Positions 25,515-34,557 of a DNA stretch of 64,000 nt are shown piece by piece. Origin of the DNA: Ignavibacteria bacterium (lineage in GTDB: Bacteria > Bacteroidota > Ignavibacteria > Ignavibacteriales > SURF-24). The notes under the pieces were generated by a model. The model searched no databases. It saw only the letters and a program-made list of their open reading frames with translations, and had not been told where the DNA came from. The DNA lies in contig JAAXKN010000001.1 of the NCBI GenBank assembly GCA_025612375.1, forward strand, positions 104,669-168,668. The letters are read 5' to 3'. Position 1 is the first letter of the stretch. Each line of letters opens with the position of its first letter. The position numbers and the translations under genes are program-made.

Positions 25515-26825
25515 TTAAGCCATTATGTTATACTTGACCAATTCCTGCACTTCCCGGTAAGGAAGCTCGCGGAGGCTTTTGTTTTTCCTGACGGCAAGTG
25601 CCGCCGCTGCGCCCGAAGCCTCACCTGTAGCAGCGCTGGTGGGCATAATTCTAAGCGCACTGTGTCCTTCTCTGGTAGAAGAGACGCACCTGCCGGCAGC
25701 AAGGACGTTCCGGACTCCCGAGACGAAGAGTGTTCTTAAAGGAATTTCGTAGTACTGGCCTTCGGGCACGTGCTCCATGACGCTATTTTCATCTTTCTGC
25801 CCATGTATATCTATTCCGTAGCAGGCTCTTGCAACTGCGTCATGAAACTTACATCCCCGTCTTACGTCATCGCCTGTATAAACATAGTCGCCTACTGCCC
25901 GGCGTGTTTCTCGTACACCCACCTGAACAGCCGTCTCGAGGAGGAATGAGTCTTCGAAGCCCGGGATTTCGCTTTGCAGGAGGCTAACGACCTCAGATAC
26001 CTGCTGACGTCCTTTGATTTCAGCTTTGGTAAGGTCAAAAGAGCTGGAGCCATCGAGCGACAGGATGTTTGATGTATTGAAGGAAGCTTCTCCTTCTTCG
26101 GGCAGTGTAGTAAAGAATATATATTCTAATTCCGGGGAGAGTCTACCCTCCCGAATGGCATTTTTCACCTGGCTGAAATATCCGGCGATGGAAATGATTT
26201 TCCTGAAGTCAAAATTATAATCCATCCATGAAAAAAAGTTTTCCTTATTCAGTGCGGCGTAATCCGTAACTTTTCTCATATTGATGTTTGCCATTCTGAA
26301 GAACATTGTAAGCGCCTGCAATTTTCCCGTTTTTTCGTCTCCCTTGCTGAATCGCAATCCGGCAAGGTAAAGCAGTTGGGCGTCTCCGGTTGTATCAATA
26401 AATATTTTACCGGTGAATCTGAATGTCCTGCCTTCTGAGAGAACGCGGAGAGCCTTTAGTTCACCATCGAGTATTTCGACGCTGCATATTTCGCAATTGA
26501 GCAGGAGGTGGCAGCCGGACTTTTCCAGAATAGAGAAGGAAGCGATACGGAAGCTACCGGCATAAAAGCCGTTATCTATAATTCCGTGCATAGTTTTCAT
26601 TTCCTTTTCCAGTTCCCCTAAGACACCATTAACAAGAGGCCTGCCGTTAATGGAATATTTCATAAATGGCGAGACCATGCCGGCGGTAGACATACCTCCT
26701 AAAAATCCGTAACGTTCAATGAGAAGTACGCGGGCTCCCATAGAGGATGCTTTAGCAGCGGCACTTATGCCCGCAATGCCCCCTCCGGCAACAATGACGT
26801 CGTAATCATTTTCATTATTGTTCAT
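25515..26825 (-). CDS. FAD-dependent oxidoreductase (FAD_oxidored family)
   Basis: About 436 aa. The N-terminal Rossmann motif is VIVAGGGIAGISAAAKASS with Glu of LIERYGF. It continues GFLGGMSTAGMVSPF, then IFIDTTGDAQLLYLAG, and ends with the C-terminal FAD site VLAAGRCVSSTREGHSALRI followed by MPTSAATGEASGAAA, all typical of this flavoprotein family. Members oxidise or reduce sugars or small carbon substrates, but the reaction here is unknown. Two ATGs are possible (26831 and 26825); I chose 26825 because it makes an ATGA overlap with the preceding NanE-like gene's stop. The intact family length contrasts with the short paralogue two genes upstream. Confidence 0.88.
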   Translation of the reverse strand: MNNNENDYDVIVAGGGIAGISAAAKASSMGARVLLIERYGFLGGMSTAGMVSPFMKYSINGRPLVNGVLGELEKEMKTMHGIIDNGFYAGSFRIASFSILEKSGCHLLLNCEICSVEILDGELKALRVLSEGRTFRFTGKIFIDTTGDAQLLYLAGLRFSKGDEKTGKLQALTMFFRMANINMRKVTDYAALNKENFFSWMDYNFDFRKIISIAGYFSQVKNAIREGRLSPELEYIFFTTLPEEGEASFNTSNILSLDGSSSFDLTKAEIKGRQQVSEVVSLLQSEIPGFEDSFLLETAVQVGVRETRRAVGDYVYTGDDVRRGCKFHDAVARACYGIDIHGQKDENSVMEHVPEGQYYEIPLRTLFVSGVRNVLAAGRCVSSTREGHSALRIMPTSAATGEASGAAAALAVRKNKSLRELPYREVQELVKYNIMA

Positions 26826-27526
26826 TGGCATAGCACTTTCTTTATTGCATCAATGTACCATTGAGTAATGAGTGCCGGGCGCGTAATTGCAGAGCCGGTT
26901 ACAACGCTCCATGCGCCTTTTCTGATCATCTTTGCCGCTGCCTCGGGTGTATTGATGCGCCCTTCAGCAAATACAGGGACAAGGGCTTTTGAGGCAAGGG
27001 ACTCAAGGAGCTGGAAGTTAGGGCCGAGCGGGCATTCCGCCGAAGTCTCCGGAGTATACCCGTTAAGAGTTGTAGAAATACAATCTGCCCCGGCCGCTTC
27101 ACATTCCAGACCTTCTACGGAATTGGAGATATCCGCCATAAGAGTGCAATCAAATTCGCGCTTTATTTTTTCTATAAACTCTGGACCGCTAAGTCCCTCT
27201 CTTTTTCTGAATGTACCGTCAACAGCAATGATACCGGGGCCGATTTCCATGAGTTTTTCAACTTCTTTCATAGAGCCGGTAATTCTTACAGTTCCATCCT
27301 GAAAATAGGATTTGCTGAGTGCAATGACGGGGATATCGACTTCAGAAAGAATCCTCTTTGTTTTTTCGACACCCTCGGATCTTATACCTTTTGCTCCCCC
27401 CTGCAGAGCGGCCTTAGCAAAAAGCGCAACTCCTTCAGGTGAATTGAAAGGTGATTCCCCTTCGGCCTGACAGGATACGACAAGGCCGAACTTCAATTTT
27501 TCTAGAATATTTTGACTTTTTTCCAT
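26822..27526 (-). CDS. nanE: NanE-like N-acylglucosamine-6-phosphate 2-epimerase
   Basis: 234 aa from ATG 27526 (MEKSQNILEKLKFGLVVSCQ). A longer frame from 27577 would overlap the upstream gene by 50 nt, while 27526 starts 1 nt after its stop, so I prefer the short form. NanE features are all present: GLVVSCQAEGESPFNSPE, the Lys in VIALSKSYFQDGTVRITG, TLMADISNSVEGLECEAAGA, CISTTLNGYT and PVFAEGRINTPE with the catalytic Glu region. NanE interconverts N-acetylmannosamine 6-phosphate and N-acetylglucosamine 6-phosphate in the cytoplasm. No NanA lyase or NanK kinase is nearby, so the substrate may come from another route. Confidence 0.88.
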   Translation of the reverse strand: MEKSQNILEKLKFGLVVSCQAEGESPFNSPEGVALFAKAALQGGAKGIRSEGVEKTKRILSEVDIPVIALSKSYFQDGTVRITGSMKEVEKLMEIGPGIIAVDGTFRKREGLSGPEFIEKIKREFDCTLMADISNSVEGLECEAAGADCISTTLNGYTPETSAECPLGPNFQLLESLASKALVPVFAEGRINTPEAAAKMIRKGAWSVVTGSAITRPALITQWYIDAIKKVLCQ

Positions 27527-27527
27527 A

Positions 27528-28367
27528 TTATCCGCATAAATGTGTTTCAATTTCTGAAGCTTTGACAAGCTGTTCATCGGACAGATAGTTTTTTGACAGG
27601 ATTTCTTCTACCGTCTTAACAGGCTCCTCAGTGATCTCATTTTCCCGGTCAAATTCGAACCGGGAATAAATCTCAGGGGGCATAATCTGAATTCTGGCCC
27701 CGGAATTATGGAGCACAGGAGTAAATCTTCCTGCTTCTTTCTCGCTCAGGCCGTCCGCACTCTTGAGTGAAACCCAGTACCTGCCGTCGCGCAGTTTCAC
27801 ATAGTTTGAAATGCCCTCATACATAAGGAAGCCGTTTTCCAGGGGCCTTGTTGTAAAGAGATTTGCTTTCCTTGCAATCTCCCTTGGCTGGAATCTTCCA
27901 TGAATAAAGCTGAAGAGAAAGTTTTCCGAAGCATCCAGCAGCAATGAAGTGGTCATTTTTATAATTCCATCTTTTCCAACTAAGTCCAGCTCCAGGCGGT
28001 GGTCACCCTTAGTTTCAGTCTTAAGAGGGTTGACATGGAAGAGCATATCGACGTTATTAGCCACAAGTAATTCCTGGAGGATCATTTTAACCGTTTCCGG
28101 GTTAACCAGCACTCTTTTTTCATCATTATAAAGGATGCCGTATTTATCTTTTTTCAGAGAGGAGATGAACTGCTTATAAAAGCCTTCACCTTCGGGTTCC
28201 TTTATTTTCTGAAGGCAGTTCAGGCCAGAAGTGATGCTTCCGCCGGGAAATCCGTAGCGGTTTGTCATCAGCACATCTTTCCCCTCGCCCCGTTTATTAA
28301 GGGCATAGATTACTCCGGCAACAGTAGCGCCGTAAACCACAACATCATATTTTTTACTTCTAATCAT
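27528..28367 (-). CDS. Short FAD_oxidored-like protein (lacks C-terminal FAD segment)
   Basis: 279 aa. The N-terminus matches the full-length paralogue at 25515-26825: YDVVVYGATVAGVIYALNKR, then TNRYGFPGGSITSGLN. The dinucleotide motif is imperfect (GATVAG in place of GGGIAG). The C-terminal part with AGR...GHSALR...ATGEA is absent; the protein ends ...VKASEIETHLCG after a helical tail. The stop is clean and the next gene starts 1 nt later, so this looks like a settled short form rather than recent truncation. It could be a partner subunit of the longer flavoprotein, or inactive. Confidence 0.75.
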   Translation of the reverse strand: MIRSKKYDVVVYGATVAGVIYALNKRGEGKDVLMTNRYGFPGGSITSGLNCLQKIKEPEGEGFYKQFISSLKKDKYGILYNDEKRVLVNPETVKMILQELLVANNVDMLFHVNPLKTETKGDHRLELDLVGKDGIIKMTTSLLLDASENFLFSFIHGRFQPREIARKANLFTTRPLENGFLMYEGISNYVKLRDGRYWVSLKSADGLSEKEAGRFTPVLHNSGARIQIMPPEIYSRFEFDRENEITEEPVKTVEEILSKNYLSDEQLVKASEIETHLCG

Positions 28368-28381
28368 TAATTTTCACCTGG

Positions 28382-30538
28382 TCACTTTGAAGAAACAATC
28401 AGGACTACTTCATCATCAGGTGATATTCTGGAAAGTTCCAGATCTGTCAGTGTCATCACCTGTGTTTCATTAATCAGTCCGGAAAGATTTATTATCTGTC
28501 CTGATATCAACAGAAATATATTAGGCATAAGGGCACCTGCATCGCCAAAAACTGTAAAACGTTCAACAGCCCTGGAGATTTTGTTTTTCAATTCACCTGC
28601 CTGAACTGAAACAACAAAAGCCTCATTCATCTGCAGGCGGATTGTGCCTTCCCTGTCAATTACCCTGAGCTTGCAGAATTCCCTTCTTATAAGTCCGAAA
28701 CTGCTTTTTTTAACGCCCTTATGGACTACAGCGTACAGGAAGGGGGTTCGTCCGGCAATAATGAGGTTATCGGTTGAAGTTTTAAGTGACGAAGCACAGA
28801 TGCTGAAAAGCTCGTGCTGGCTCAATTCCTTAATGTTCAGGTCACGTGTTCTTAGCTCACTATTGCCCATTGCGACGGCAATAATTTTTTTGTTCTTTGA
28901 ATCTATCTCTACAGTAATTTCTACGGTATCCGGGGCTGCCCCCATTTTTATAACCGAGTCGAGCGCTTCCTGGCGGATTGCAATAATTTCGGAATCAGTG
29001 GGATTAATTGAAGATCTTTCCACTGAGTCCATGATCATACCAAGAGCAGCCCCGATTGCAGAAATGACTTCGCAGTTAGAGCTGATCTTGTGAGGGTAAT
29101 CAAGATATCCGGCGGTAAAAGGGACAATTGCAGATGCACCGCCGCCGCCGCCGATAAAATTAATGAGTTCCTCATCGAGCTTATATTCCCTCTTAAGCTG
29201 GCTTATTACGGGTTTAATTTTTTCAGCAGATATTTCCAGTATATCCAGGGCGATCTGTTCAGCCGGTGTATTCAATTTTTCAGAGAGTGAGCTCATGGCC
29301 TGTGCAATTGCCATATGGTTTGCTTCGCCATGACCTTTCTCTTTTACAAGCCCAAGGAAACCGGAGGCCTCGGTAGGTGTAATTGTAAATTTCTTATGGC
29401 CGTTTTTACTGATAGAGATTGCCAGGTAGTCATCAGGGTCATTTTCCCTGGGTTTTACATTTTCAATTTCAATATTCCTGAAGTCAGTATCGCAGCTGAA
29501 GGACACATAATCCAGCCCTGCTATGTGGGCGCTTCTGGGTCCCACTTCAAAAATTCTGCCCGAGCGGATCCTGGGGACTGAGCCGCCGGCAATGCCGAGG
29601 GTTCTAACGTCAAGGGTTTTCAGGTATAGTCTGTTGCCTCCGATCTGGGCGCTTTTGACCTGTGGCTTTCCATTCTTAATGACAGAGATATCGGTTGAGG
29701 TCCCGCCTACTTCAAGAAAGATTCCGTCGGACACTTTAGCGTACATGAGTGCGGCGGCCAGACCAGCAGCCGGGCCGCTAAGCATCGTAAGAATAGGTCT
29801 TCTGCGCATTTCATTTATATCCATAATTCCGCCGTCGGAACGCATAACCATAAGTGGGGCTTTAATGCCGCTTTTCTTAATGGCCTCCTCTGTCATATTC
29901 GCTGTTTCCAGCATCTTAGGCATCATGCTGGCATTAAGCACCGCAGTCCTTGTTCTTACCCTTAAGCCGTAAAGCTTTGAAATACTGCTTGCGGCAGTAG
30001 CAAGGAGCCCCATTTCCTGTGCGATATGCACTACGAACTCCTCGTTTGAGAGGTTATCGACTCCGAATGCCTCTGAGGCTACAATTACTTCTGCCCCGCT
30101 TTTGAGAAGTGTTTCAATAGCATTGCGGACCCTGTTTTCATCAAGGGGCAGAGAAGTATCAAGAAAACAGTGCCTGGTCTGGAGAAACTTATCAGAGCCG
30201 AGGCCGATGTGGTCAAGCTTTGTCTCCTTTTTTGCCCTCAGGCCTTCAAGGCCTTTTCCCATACCTATTATTCCAACTATTGCGACGTCACCTTCGAGCA
30301 GGGCATTTGTAGCCTGTGTGGTGGAATGTGCAATGAGTATAATTTCCCCGGGGTTCAGTTTTGCAGCAGAGATCAGTTTCTGAAGAGCCTCAATAACTCC
30401 TTTTGCAACCCCTTCCTTAGCGGAGTGTGTAGTAGGCACGCAGGCTTTCCCCACAATTGAATAGTCACTGATTTCAACTGCCACAGCGTGTGTAAAAGTA
30501 CCGCCAACGTCTATTCCAATCTTTATTTTTCTAACCAT
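28382..30538 (-). CDS. Hydantoinase/oxoprolinase HyuA-family ATPase
   Basis: 718 aa, normal HyuA length. It opens KIKIGIDVGGTFTHAVAVE, the phosphate-1 loop of this ASKHA-fold family, followed by AHSTTQATNALLEG, MVMRSDGGIMDINEM, MLSGPAAGLAAALMY, FLEVGGTSTDISVIKNG and IGGGGGASAIVPFTAGY. Family members use ATP to open lactam or hydantoin rings or to activate carbonyls, usually with a HyuB subunit; no HyuB gene is in this window. It is placed between the permease and the short FAD protein, 14 nt from the latter. It may act on a lactam- or amide-bearing sugar (inference). Confidence 0.9.
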   Translation of the reverse strand: MVRKIKIGIDVGGTFTHAVAVEISDYSIVGKACVPTTHSAKEGVAKGVIEALQKLISAAKLNPGEIILIAHSTTQATNALLEGDVAIVGIIGMGKGLEGLRAKKETKLDHIGLGSDKFLQTRHCFLDTSLPLDENRVRNAIETLLKSGAEVIVASEAFGVDNLSNEEFVVHIAQEMGLLATAASSISKLYGLRVRTRTAVLNASMMPKMLETANMTEEAIKKSGIKAPLMVMRSDGGIMDINEMRRRPILTMLSGPAAGLAAALMYAKVSDGIFLEVGGTSTDISVIKNGKPQVKSAQIGGNRLYLKTLDVRTLGIAGGSVPRIRSGRIFEVGPRSAHIAGLDYVSFSCDTDFRNIEIENVKPRENDPDDYLAISISKNGHKKFTITPTEASGFLGLVKEKGHGEANHMAIAQAMSSLSEKLNTPAEQIALDILEISAEKIKPVISQLKREYKLDEELINFIGGGGGASAIVPFTAGYLDYPHKISSNCEVISAIGAALGMIMDSVERSSINPTDSEIIAIRQEALDSVIKMGAAPDTVEITVEIDSKNKKIIAVAMGNSELRTRDLNIKELSQHELFSICASSLKTSTDNLIIAGRTPFLYAVVHKGVKKSSFGLIRREFCKLRVIDREGTIRLQMNEAFVVSVQAGELKNKISRAVERFTVFGDAGALMPNIFLLISGQIINLSGLINETQVMTLTDLELSRISPDDEVVLIVSSK

Positions 30539-30571
30539 TTTTCTTCGGTCTAATCGGTTAAATAGCCTGGT

Positions 30572-32047
30572 TTATAAATAAATTAATGAGGCACAAAGCA
30601 GCCCCAGAAAAGCAATTGTCCATGTATACGGCATTGTATTTTTTAAGAGTTTCTGCACATCCGTCTGCATTTCGTTTGCCAGCCAGACGTTGTGTGTATT
30701 TGTCGGGTCGCTTATTCCCTGTATCTGCCCAACTGAGAGCAGGAGTCCCATGATAGCACCGGGGTTGAGCCCGCTGGCAAGAAACACGGCAGCCAGACCG
30801 TAGCCCATTCCCCAGACATTCAAAGGGCCGCGGTACAGCGCCAAAGGCGCACAAAATGTAAAAATAGCCACGTATGAAAGGCTGCCATGAGGAACAATGT
30901 TCAGAAGAAGAGGTTTCAATAGATTAAGCACGGGCCAGCCTCCGGGATATTGCCGCAATTCCACTCCGGGTCCCATAATTGCGATAAGGAGCATTCCGAT
31001 GCCGAACATAAGTATCACGGCAGGCATAACAACAGCTCCCCCCTCGAAGATGCATCTAATCAGGAGGTTGAGTCTTCCTTTTTTGTATGTTGCCATGAAA
31101 GCATAAATTATTCCCACAATGAATGAGGCAATAAAGTTCAGACTGAATATCAGTATTAAAATCAGCGGTATTACCGGGGAGAAGTAAGCCGTCCAGTGAA
31201 CATCTGACAAATGTTCGTTTTTCTGGAGAACCAGCCTCAGAATAACGACTGCACACAGCAGAGCCATTGAAGAAGCTATAGCCCATTTCAGGACAAAAGC
31301 CGTTCCTGAAAAGAATTTATCGACCATCCCCTTTCCTGATGGAGTCAGGACATTGCTGTAGACTGCGAATGCCGCAAAAGCCAGGCCCATAAGAATTATG
31401 CTGACGATTGCAATTTTTCTTACATTAATATTCTGTCCATCCCTGTAGAGCTGGACGGTGATATATACAATTGCAATAAAAAGAGAGATAGAAAAAATAA
31501 TAAGCGCAAAGCGTTTGATCTCCTCGGGATGAAGCCCCATCACGCTGATATATACGGCCCAGTTCCCGACGTTTATAATGCCGCCAATGCTGAGGCCGAA
31601 GAGAAATATTCCTACTGCAGTAATAGCTCCAATTCCGACTGAAGACATTATTGGGAGCACAATTGTAGCCACCATTATTATTGCGCCAAGCCCACCAAGA
31701 ATTGAGAACAGGAAAACAATAAGCAGTAAAGTCATTACAGCAATTATCCAGGGGTTATCGCCGGAAAGTTCTGCTCCTTTTTTTATCATGCTTTCGGCTA
31801 CTCCCGTTTTCTGAAGCACAATACTGAGCATACTTCCCATCATTGCAATAGTATAGGCATTGTACAGCTTCAGTGAGCCCTGTCCTATGACATATTCAAT
31901 GATATCCCCGGGCAATATTCCGCCAATTAGCGCAATGAGGACCGCCATGACAGGAAGCGTAATCAAAGCCGGCATTTTGCGCATAAACATCAGGACGGAC
32001 ATGACTGCAAAAACGGCAACAAGAAGTAATGTTTGAATTATCTGCAT
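30572..32047 (-). CDS. Inner-membrane permease, GntP/citrate-type ion transporter superfamily
   Basis: 491 aa with about 12 hydrophobic segments and no signal peptide. It starts IQTLLLVAVFAVMSVLMFMR, then LITLPVMAVLIALIGGILPG. The re-entrant-like SILGGLGAIIMVATIVLPIM and the conserved ISDPTNTHNVWLANEMQ near the C-terminus suggest a carboxylate or sugar-acid symporter of the GntP/CitMHS type, though I cannot fix the family. It is the first gene of the eight-gene minus operon, 33 nt before HyuA, so it probably imports the pathway substrate. Confidence 0.75.
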   Translation of the reverse strand: MQIIQTLLLVAVFAVMSVLMFMRKMPALITLPVMAVLIALIGGILPGDIIEYVIGQGSLKLYNAYTIAMMGSMLSIVLQKTGVAESMIKKGAELSGDNPWIIAVMTLLLIVFLFSILGGLGAIIMVATIVLPIMSSVGIGAITAVGIFLFGLSIGGIINVGNWAVYISVMGLHPEEIKRFALIIFSISLFIAIVYITVQLYRDGQNINVRKIAIVSIILMGLAFAAFAVYSNVLTPSGKGMVDKFFSGTAFVLKWAIASSMALLCAVVILRLVLQKNEHLSDVHWTAYFSPVIPLILILIFSLNFIASFIVGIIYAFMATYKKGRLNLLIRCIFEGGAVVMPAVILMFGIGMLLIAIMGPGVELRQYPGGWPVLNLLKPLLLNIVPHGSLSYVAIFTFCAPLALYRGPLNVWGMGYGLAAVFLASGLNPGAIMGLLLSVGQIQGISDPTNTHNVWLANEMQTDVQKLLKNTMPYTWTIAFLGLLCASLIYL

Positions 32048-32271
32048 TGTGTTATTTTACTTTTTGTGTGCTAACATAATTAAACAGAAAAAGAAAAAAA
32101 CCTACACTATGATGTAGTTGTCGGGGAGCATGAGATGAGCTAACTTTTTATGCCAAGATATTTGTTTTTGCAATGTTTTGGGAATATTTCGCCATTTTGG
32201 CCGGGCTAAAACCGGGAGATATCCCGCTGTTACATTTCCGGCAGATAAACTATAGGGATCTACACATCATA
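32048..32271. promoter_or_regulatory. Divergent promoter region between the permease operon and the mutase operon
   Basis: 224 nt separate the starts of the minus-strand permease and the plus-strand phosphohexomutase. It contains an A-rich tract (about 32082-32100) and a short palindrome CTACA-CTATGA-TGTAG (32102-32117) that could bind a regulator. The shared region suggests that the two operons are controlled together. Confidence 0.4.
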
Positions 32272-33711
32272 ATGAATAATGAAATTGTTTTCGGGACCGA
32301 CGGCTGGCGCGGCCTGCTGGATAAAGAAATAAACAACGAATCTACTTCACTTGCGGCACAGGCATTTTCAGACTATCTCATTTCAGAGAAAAGTGAGGCT
32401 AAATGTGGACGGGACCTGCAGGTTGCCGTAGGATTTGACGGAAGGAGATGTTCATCTGAATTTGCGTCAATATTTGCCGAGGTCCTCTCAGGCAATTCGA
32501 TAAGAGTATTTTTATCTGACAAAGTTGCACCTACGCCTGCCTTGTCATTTTTCGTGAAAGAAAAAGAGCTGGATGCAGGTGTTATGATAACTGCGAGTCA
32601 TAATCCGCCTGAATACAACGGTATAAAATTCAAGGCATCATACGGAGGTCCTTTTTGTACAGAAGAGACACTGAAGGTTGAAAAGCTTCTTGGCAGGAGC
32701 AGCATTAAAAGGAACAGCCAAAATGTAGTTACAACTGATCTTATGGAAGTTTATTTCGGGCAGCTTGAGAGCTACATCGATTTCAGATCTATAAGGGAAG
32801 CAGGCATTAAAATCCTGGCCGATTCGATGGCAGGAGCGGGCCGGAGGTACCTTGAAGAAATACTAAAAAGAAACGGATGCAGTTGTGAGACAATTTTCGG
32901 GACATGCAGTACAGACTTCTGCGGGAGGATGCCTGAGCCGATAGAAAAAAATCTTACAGATTCAAGAATTTACTTACAGGAAGACCCGGGATTTTCCTTT
33001 GGAGCTGCCACGGACGGTGATGCCGACCGCTGCGGGATCCTGCTTGAAAACGGTCAGTGGCTGAGTGCCCAATATACGATTCTTCTTTTGAACGATTACT
33101 TTGTAAATCAGAGAAAAGTCAAAGGGCACCTGGTAAAGACATCCTCGGTTACCGATAAGATAAAGCAATTTGAATCCGCAGAAAGGAAAGTTATTGACGT
33201 GCAGGTGGGTTTTAAATATATATGTGAAGAAATGATTTCCAGGGATATTGCAATTGGGTGTGAAGAAAGCGGCGGCTTTGGCTACAAAGGGCACATACCT
33301 GAACGTGACGGAATTTTATCTGCTCTGATAATGGCCGAGATGCTTTCAAAATCGGGCTACACCGAATTAAGCAGGTATTTTGAAATGAAAAAGCGTGAAT
33401 TCGGGAGCATCTTTTACGACAGGATTGATTACAGGTACGATGGCAAAGACAGAACAGAGATACTGCCCCGGCTTTTTTCCTCTCCACCGAAAAGCATAAC
33501 AGAATTTCCAGTCCTCGACATTAAGGAATTCTATTCAAGCAGGGGGATCATCAACGGATTAAAGTTCACCCTAAAGGGAGATGCCAGATGGCTGCTCATG
33601 CGCGCTTCAGAAACAGAGCCACTGGTAAGAATATATGCCGAGGGAAACAGTTCCACGGAAGTAGAAACATTGCTCAGGAGCGGCGTCAATTTGTTACTTA
33701 ACAAGAATTAG
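32272..33711 (+). CDS. Phosphohexomutase (phosphoglucomutase/phosphomannomutase family)
   Basis: 479 aa from ATG 32272 (MNNEIVFGTDGWRGLLDKE); the 33 codons open upstream do not look like protein. The alpha-D-phosphohexomutase signatures are in order: FGTDGWRG, the phosphoserine loop MITASHNPPEYNG, metal loop GAATDGDADRCGIL, sugar-binding GCEESGGFGYKGHIPERDG, and a C-terminal phosphate-binding RASETEPLVRIYAE. It interconverts hexose 1- and 6-phosphates in the cytoplasm; GlcNAc, Glc and Man substrates are all possible. It faces the GH94/NanE operon, so it could convert the GH94 product, a sugar 1-phosphate, to the 6-phosphate used by NanE. Confidence 0.92.
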   Translation: MNNEIVFGTDGWRGLLDKEINNESTSLAAQAFSDYLISEKSEAKCGRDLQVAVGFDGRRCSSEFASIFAEVLSGNSIRVFLSDKVAPTPALSFFVKEKELDAGVMITASHNPPEYNGIKFKASYGGPFCTEETLKVEKLLGRSSIKRNSQNVVTTDLMEVYFGQLESYIDFRSIREAGIKILADSMAGAGRRYLEEILKRNGCSCETIFGTCSTDFCGRMPEPIEKNLTDSRIYLQEDPGFSFGAATDGDADRCGILLENGQWLSAQYTILLLNDYFVNQRKVKGHLVKTSSVTDKIKQFESAERKVIDVQVGFKYICEEMISRDIAIGCEESGGFGYKGHIPERDGILSALIMAEMLSKSGYTELSRYFEMKKREFGSIFYDRIDYRYDGKDRTEILPRLFSSPPKSITEFPVLDIKEFYSSRGIINGLKFTLKGDARWLLMRASETEPLVRIYAEGNSSTEVETLLRSGVNLLLNKN

Positions 33712-33723
33712 GCAGTGCATATA

Positions 33724-34542
33724 ATGGGCAATTGTGAAGCCAGGAGAAGGCTCAAAAAATTTCTTACTGAAGGAGGACTAAGGCCAGGACAAAATATAAT
33801 TGTACATGCTTCTTTCAGGAAACTCCGGGAAGAATTCCCTGAAATCAGCCCGGAAGAAGCCGTATCTGTACTGAAGGAAATAATAAGCTGCAATGGCTCG
33901 GTTATTTTCCCGGCATTTACCTACAGCTTTAAGAAGCCTGGCCAAAGCTATGATTTTTTTGACAGGCTTCATTCACAATCCAAAACCGGAATTTTGTCTG
34001 AAGTCTTCAGAACCTCAGAAGGCGTGATAAGGACGTCCTCCCCTACCCATTCATTTTCATTATGGGGAAAGGCAGCAGGCTCCATCAGCTTTCTAAATTC
34101 ACCGTCAAGCCCTTTGGGACACGGAAGCGTAATTGACTGGCTTGCAGGAACGGATGAAAGTTATGTACTCATGCTTGGGGCTGATTTTACTGCACTGACG
34201 ATTGGGCATTACATAGAAAACATTTCCGGAGCCGAATACCTTAAGATTTCACCATGGAACTATTTGAATGTACTTCCATGTGGTGTTTCAGACATCGGCG
34301 AGCAGGCTTTAATAGAAGTTCCGGGGTGCAGCAGGAGTTTCACCGGATTTGAACGCCACCTTCTAAAAGAAGGTATCATAAAGAAATTCTGCAGGGAAAG
34401 TCTCAACAGTTATTTCATAAGCATCCCGCTTTTAATTCGGCATGGCATAAGCTACCTAAGGAAGAATCCAACCGGACTCCTCTGCCCCGAAGGAGCGTGC
34501 AGCTCGTGCAATGAAAGACACGTGTTTTTACAAAACAAATGA
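33724..34542 (+). CDS. AAC(3)-family N-acetyltransferase (Antibiotic_NAT)
   Basis: About 272 aa; ATG at 33724 or GTG at 33715, 3 nt past the mutase stop. Antibiotic_NAT features: RPGQNIIVHASFRKLREEFP, then GSVIFPAFTYSF, RTSSPTHSFSLWG with the catalytic-site His, and GHGSVIDWLAG. The family acetylates the 3-amino group of aminoglycosides, and many chromosomal members acetylate amino sugars in biosynthesis. The C-terminus has a Cys-rich end (LLCPEGACSSCNERH). Its tight coupling to the mutase and the facing NanE/GH94 operon suggests acetylation of an amino sugar rather than drug resistance (inference). Confidence 0.85.
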   Translation: MGNCEARRRLKKFLTEGGLRPGQNIIVHASFRKLREEFPEISPEEAVSVLKEIISCNGSVIFPAFTYSFKKPGQSYDFFDRLHSQSKTGILSEVFRTSEGVIRTSSPTHSFSLWGKAAGSISFLNSPSSPLGHGSVIDWLAGTDESYVLMLGADFTALTIGHYIENISGAEYLKISPWNYLNVLPCGVSDIGEQALIEVPGCSRSFTGFERHLLKEGIIKKFCRESLNSYFISIPLLIRHGISYLRKNPTGLLCPEGACSSCNERHVFLQNK

Positions 34543-34557
34543 TGCAGGAGTTTTACA

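Noticed and set aside
26822-27577. Longer start of the NanE-like gene at 27577
   Set aside because: It would overlap the upstream gene by 50 nt; ATG 27526 lies directly after that gene's stop and matches the start of the family.
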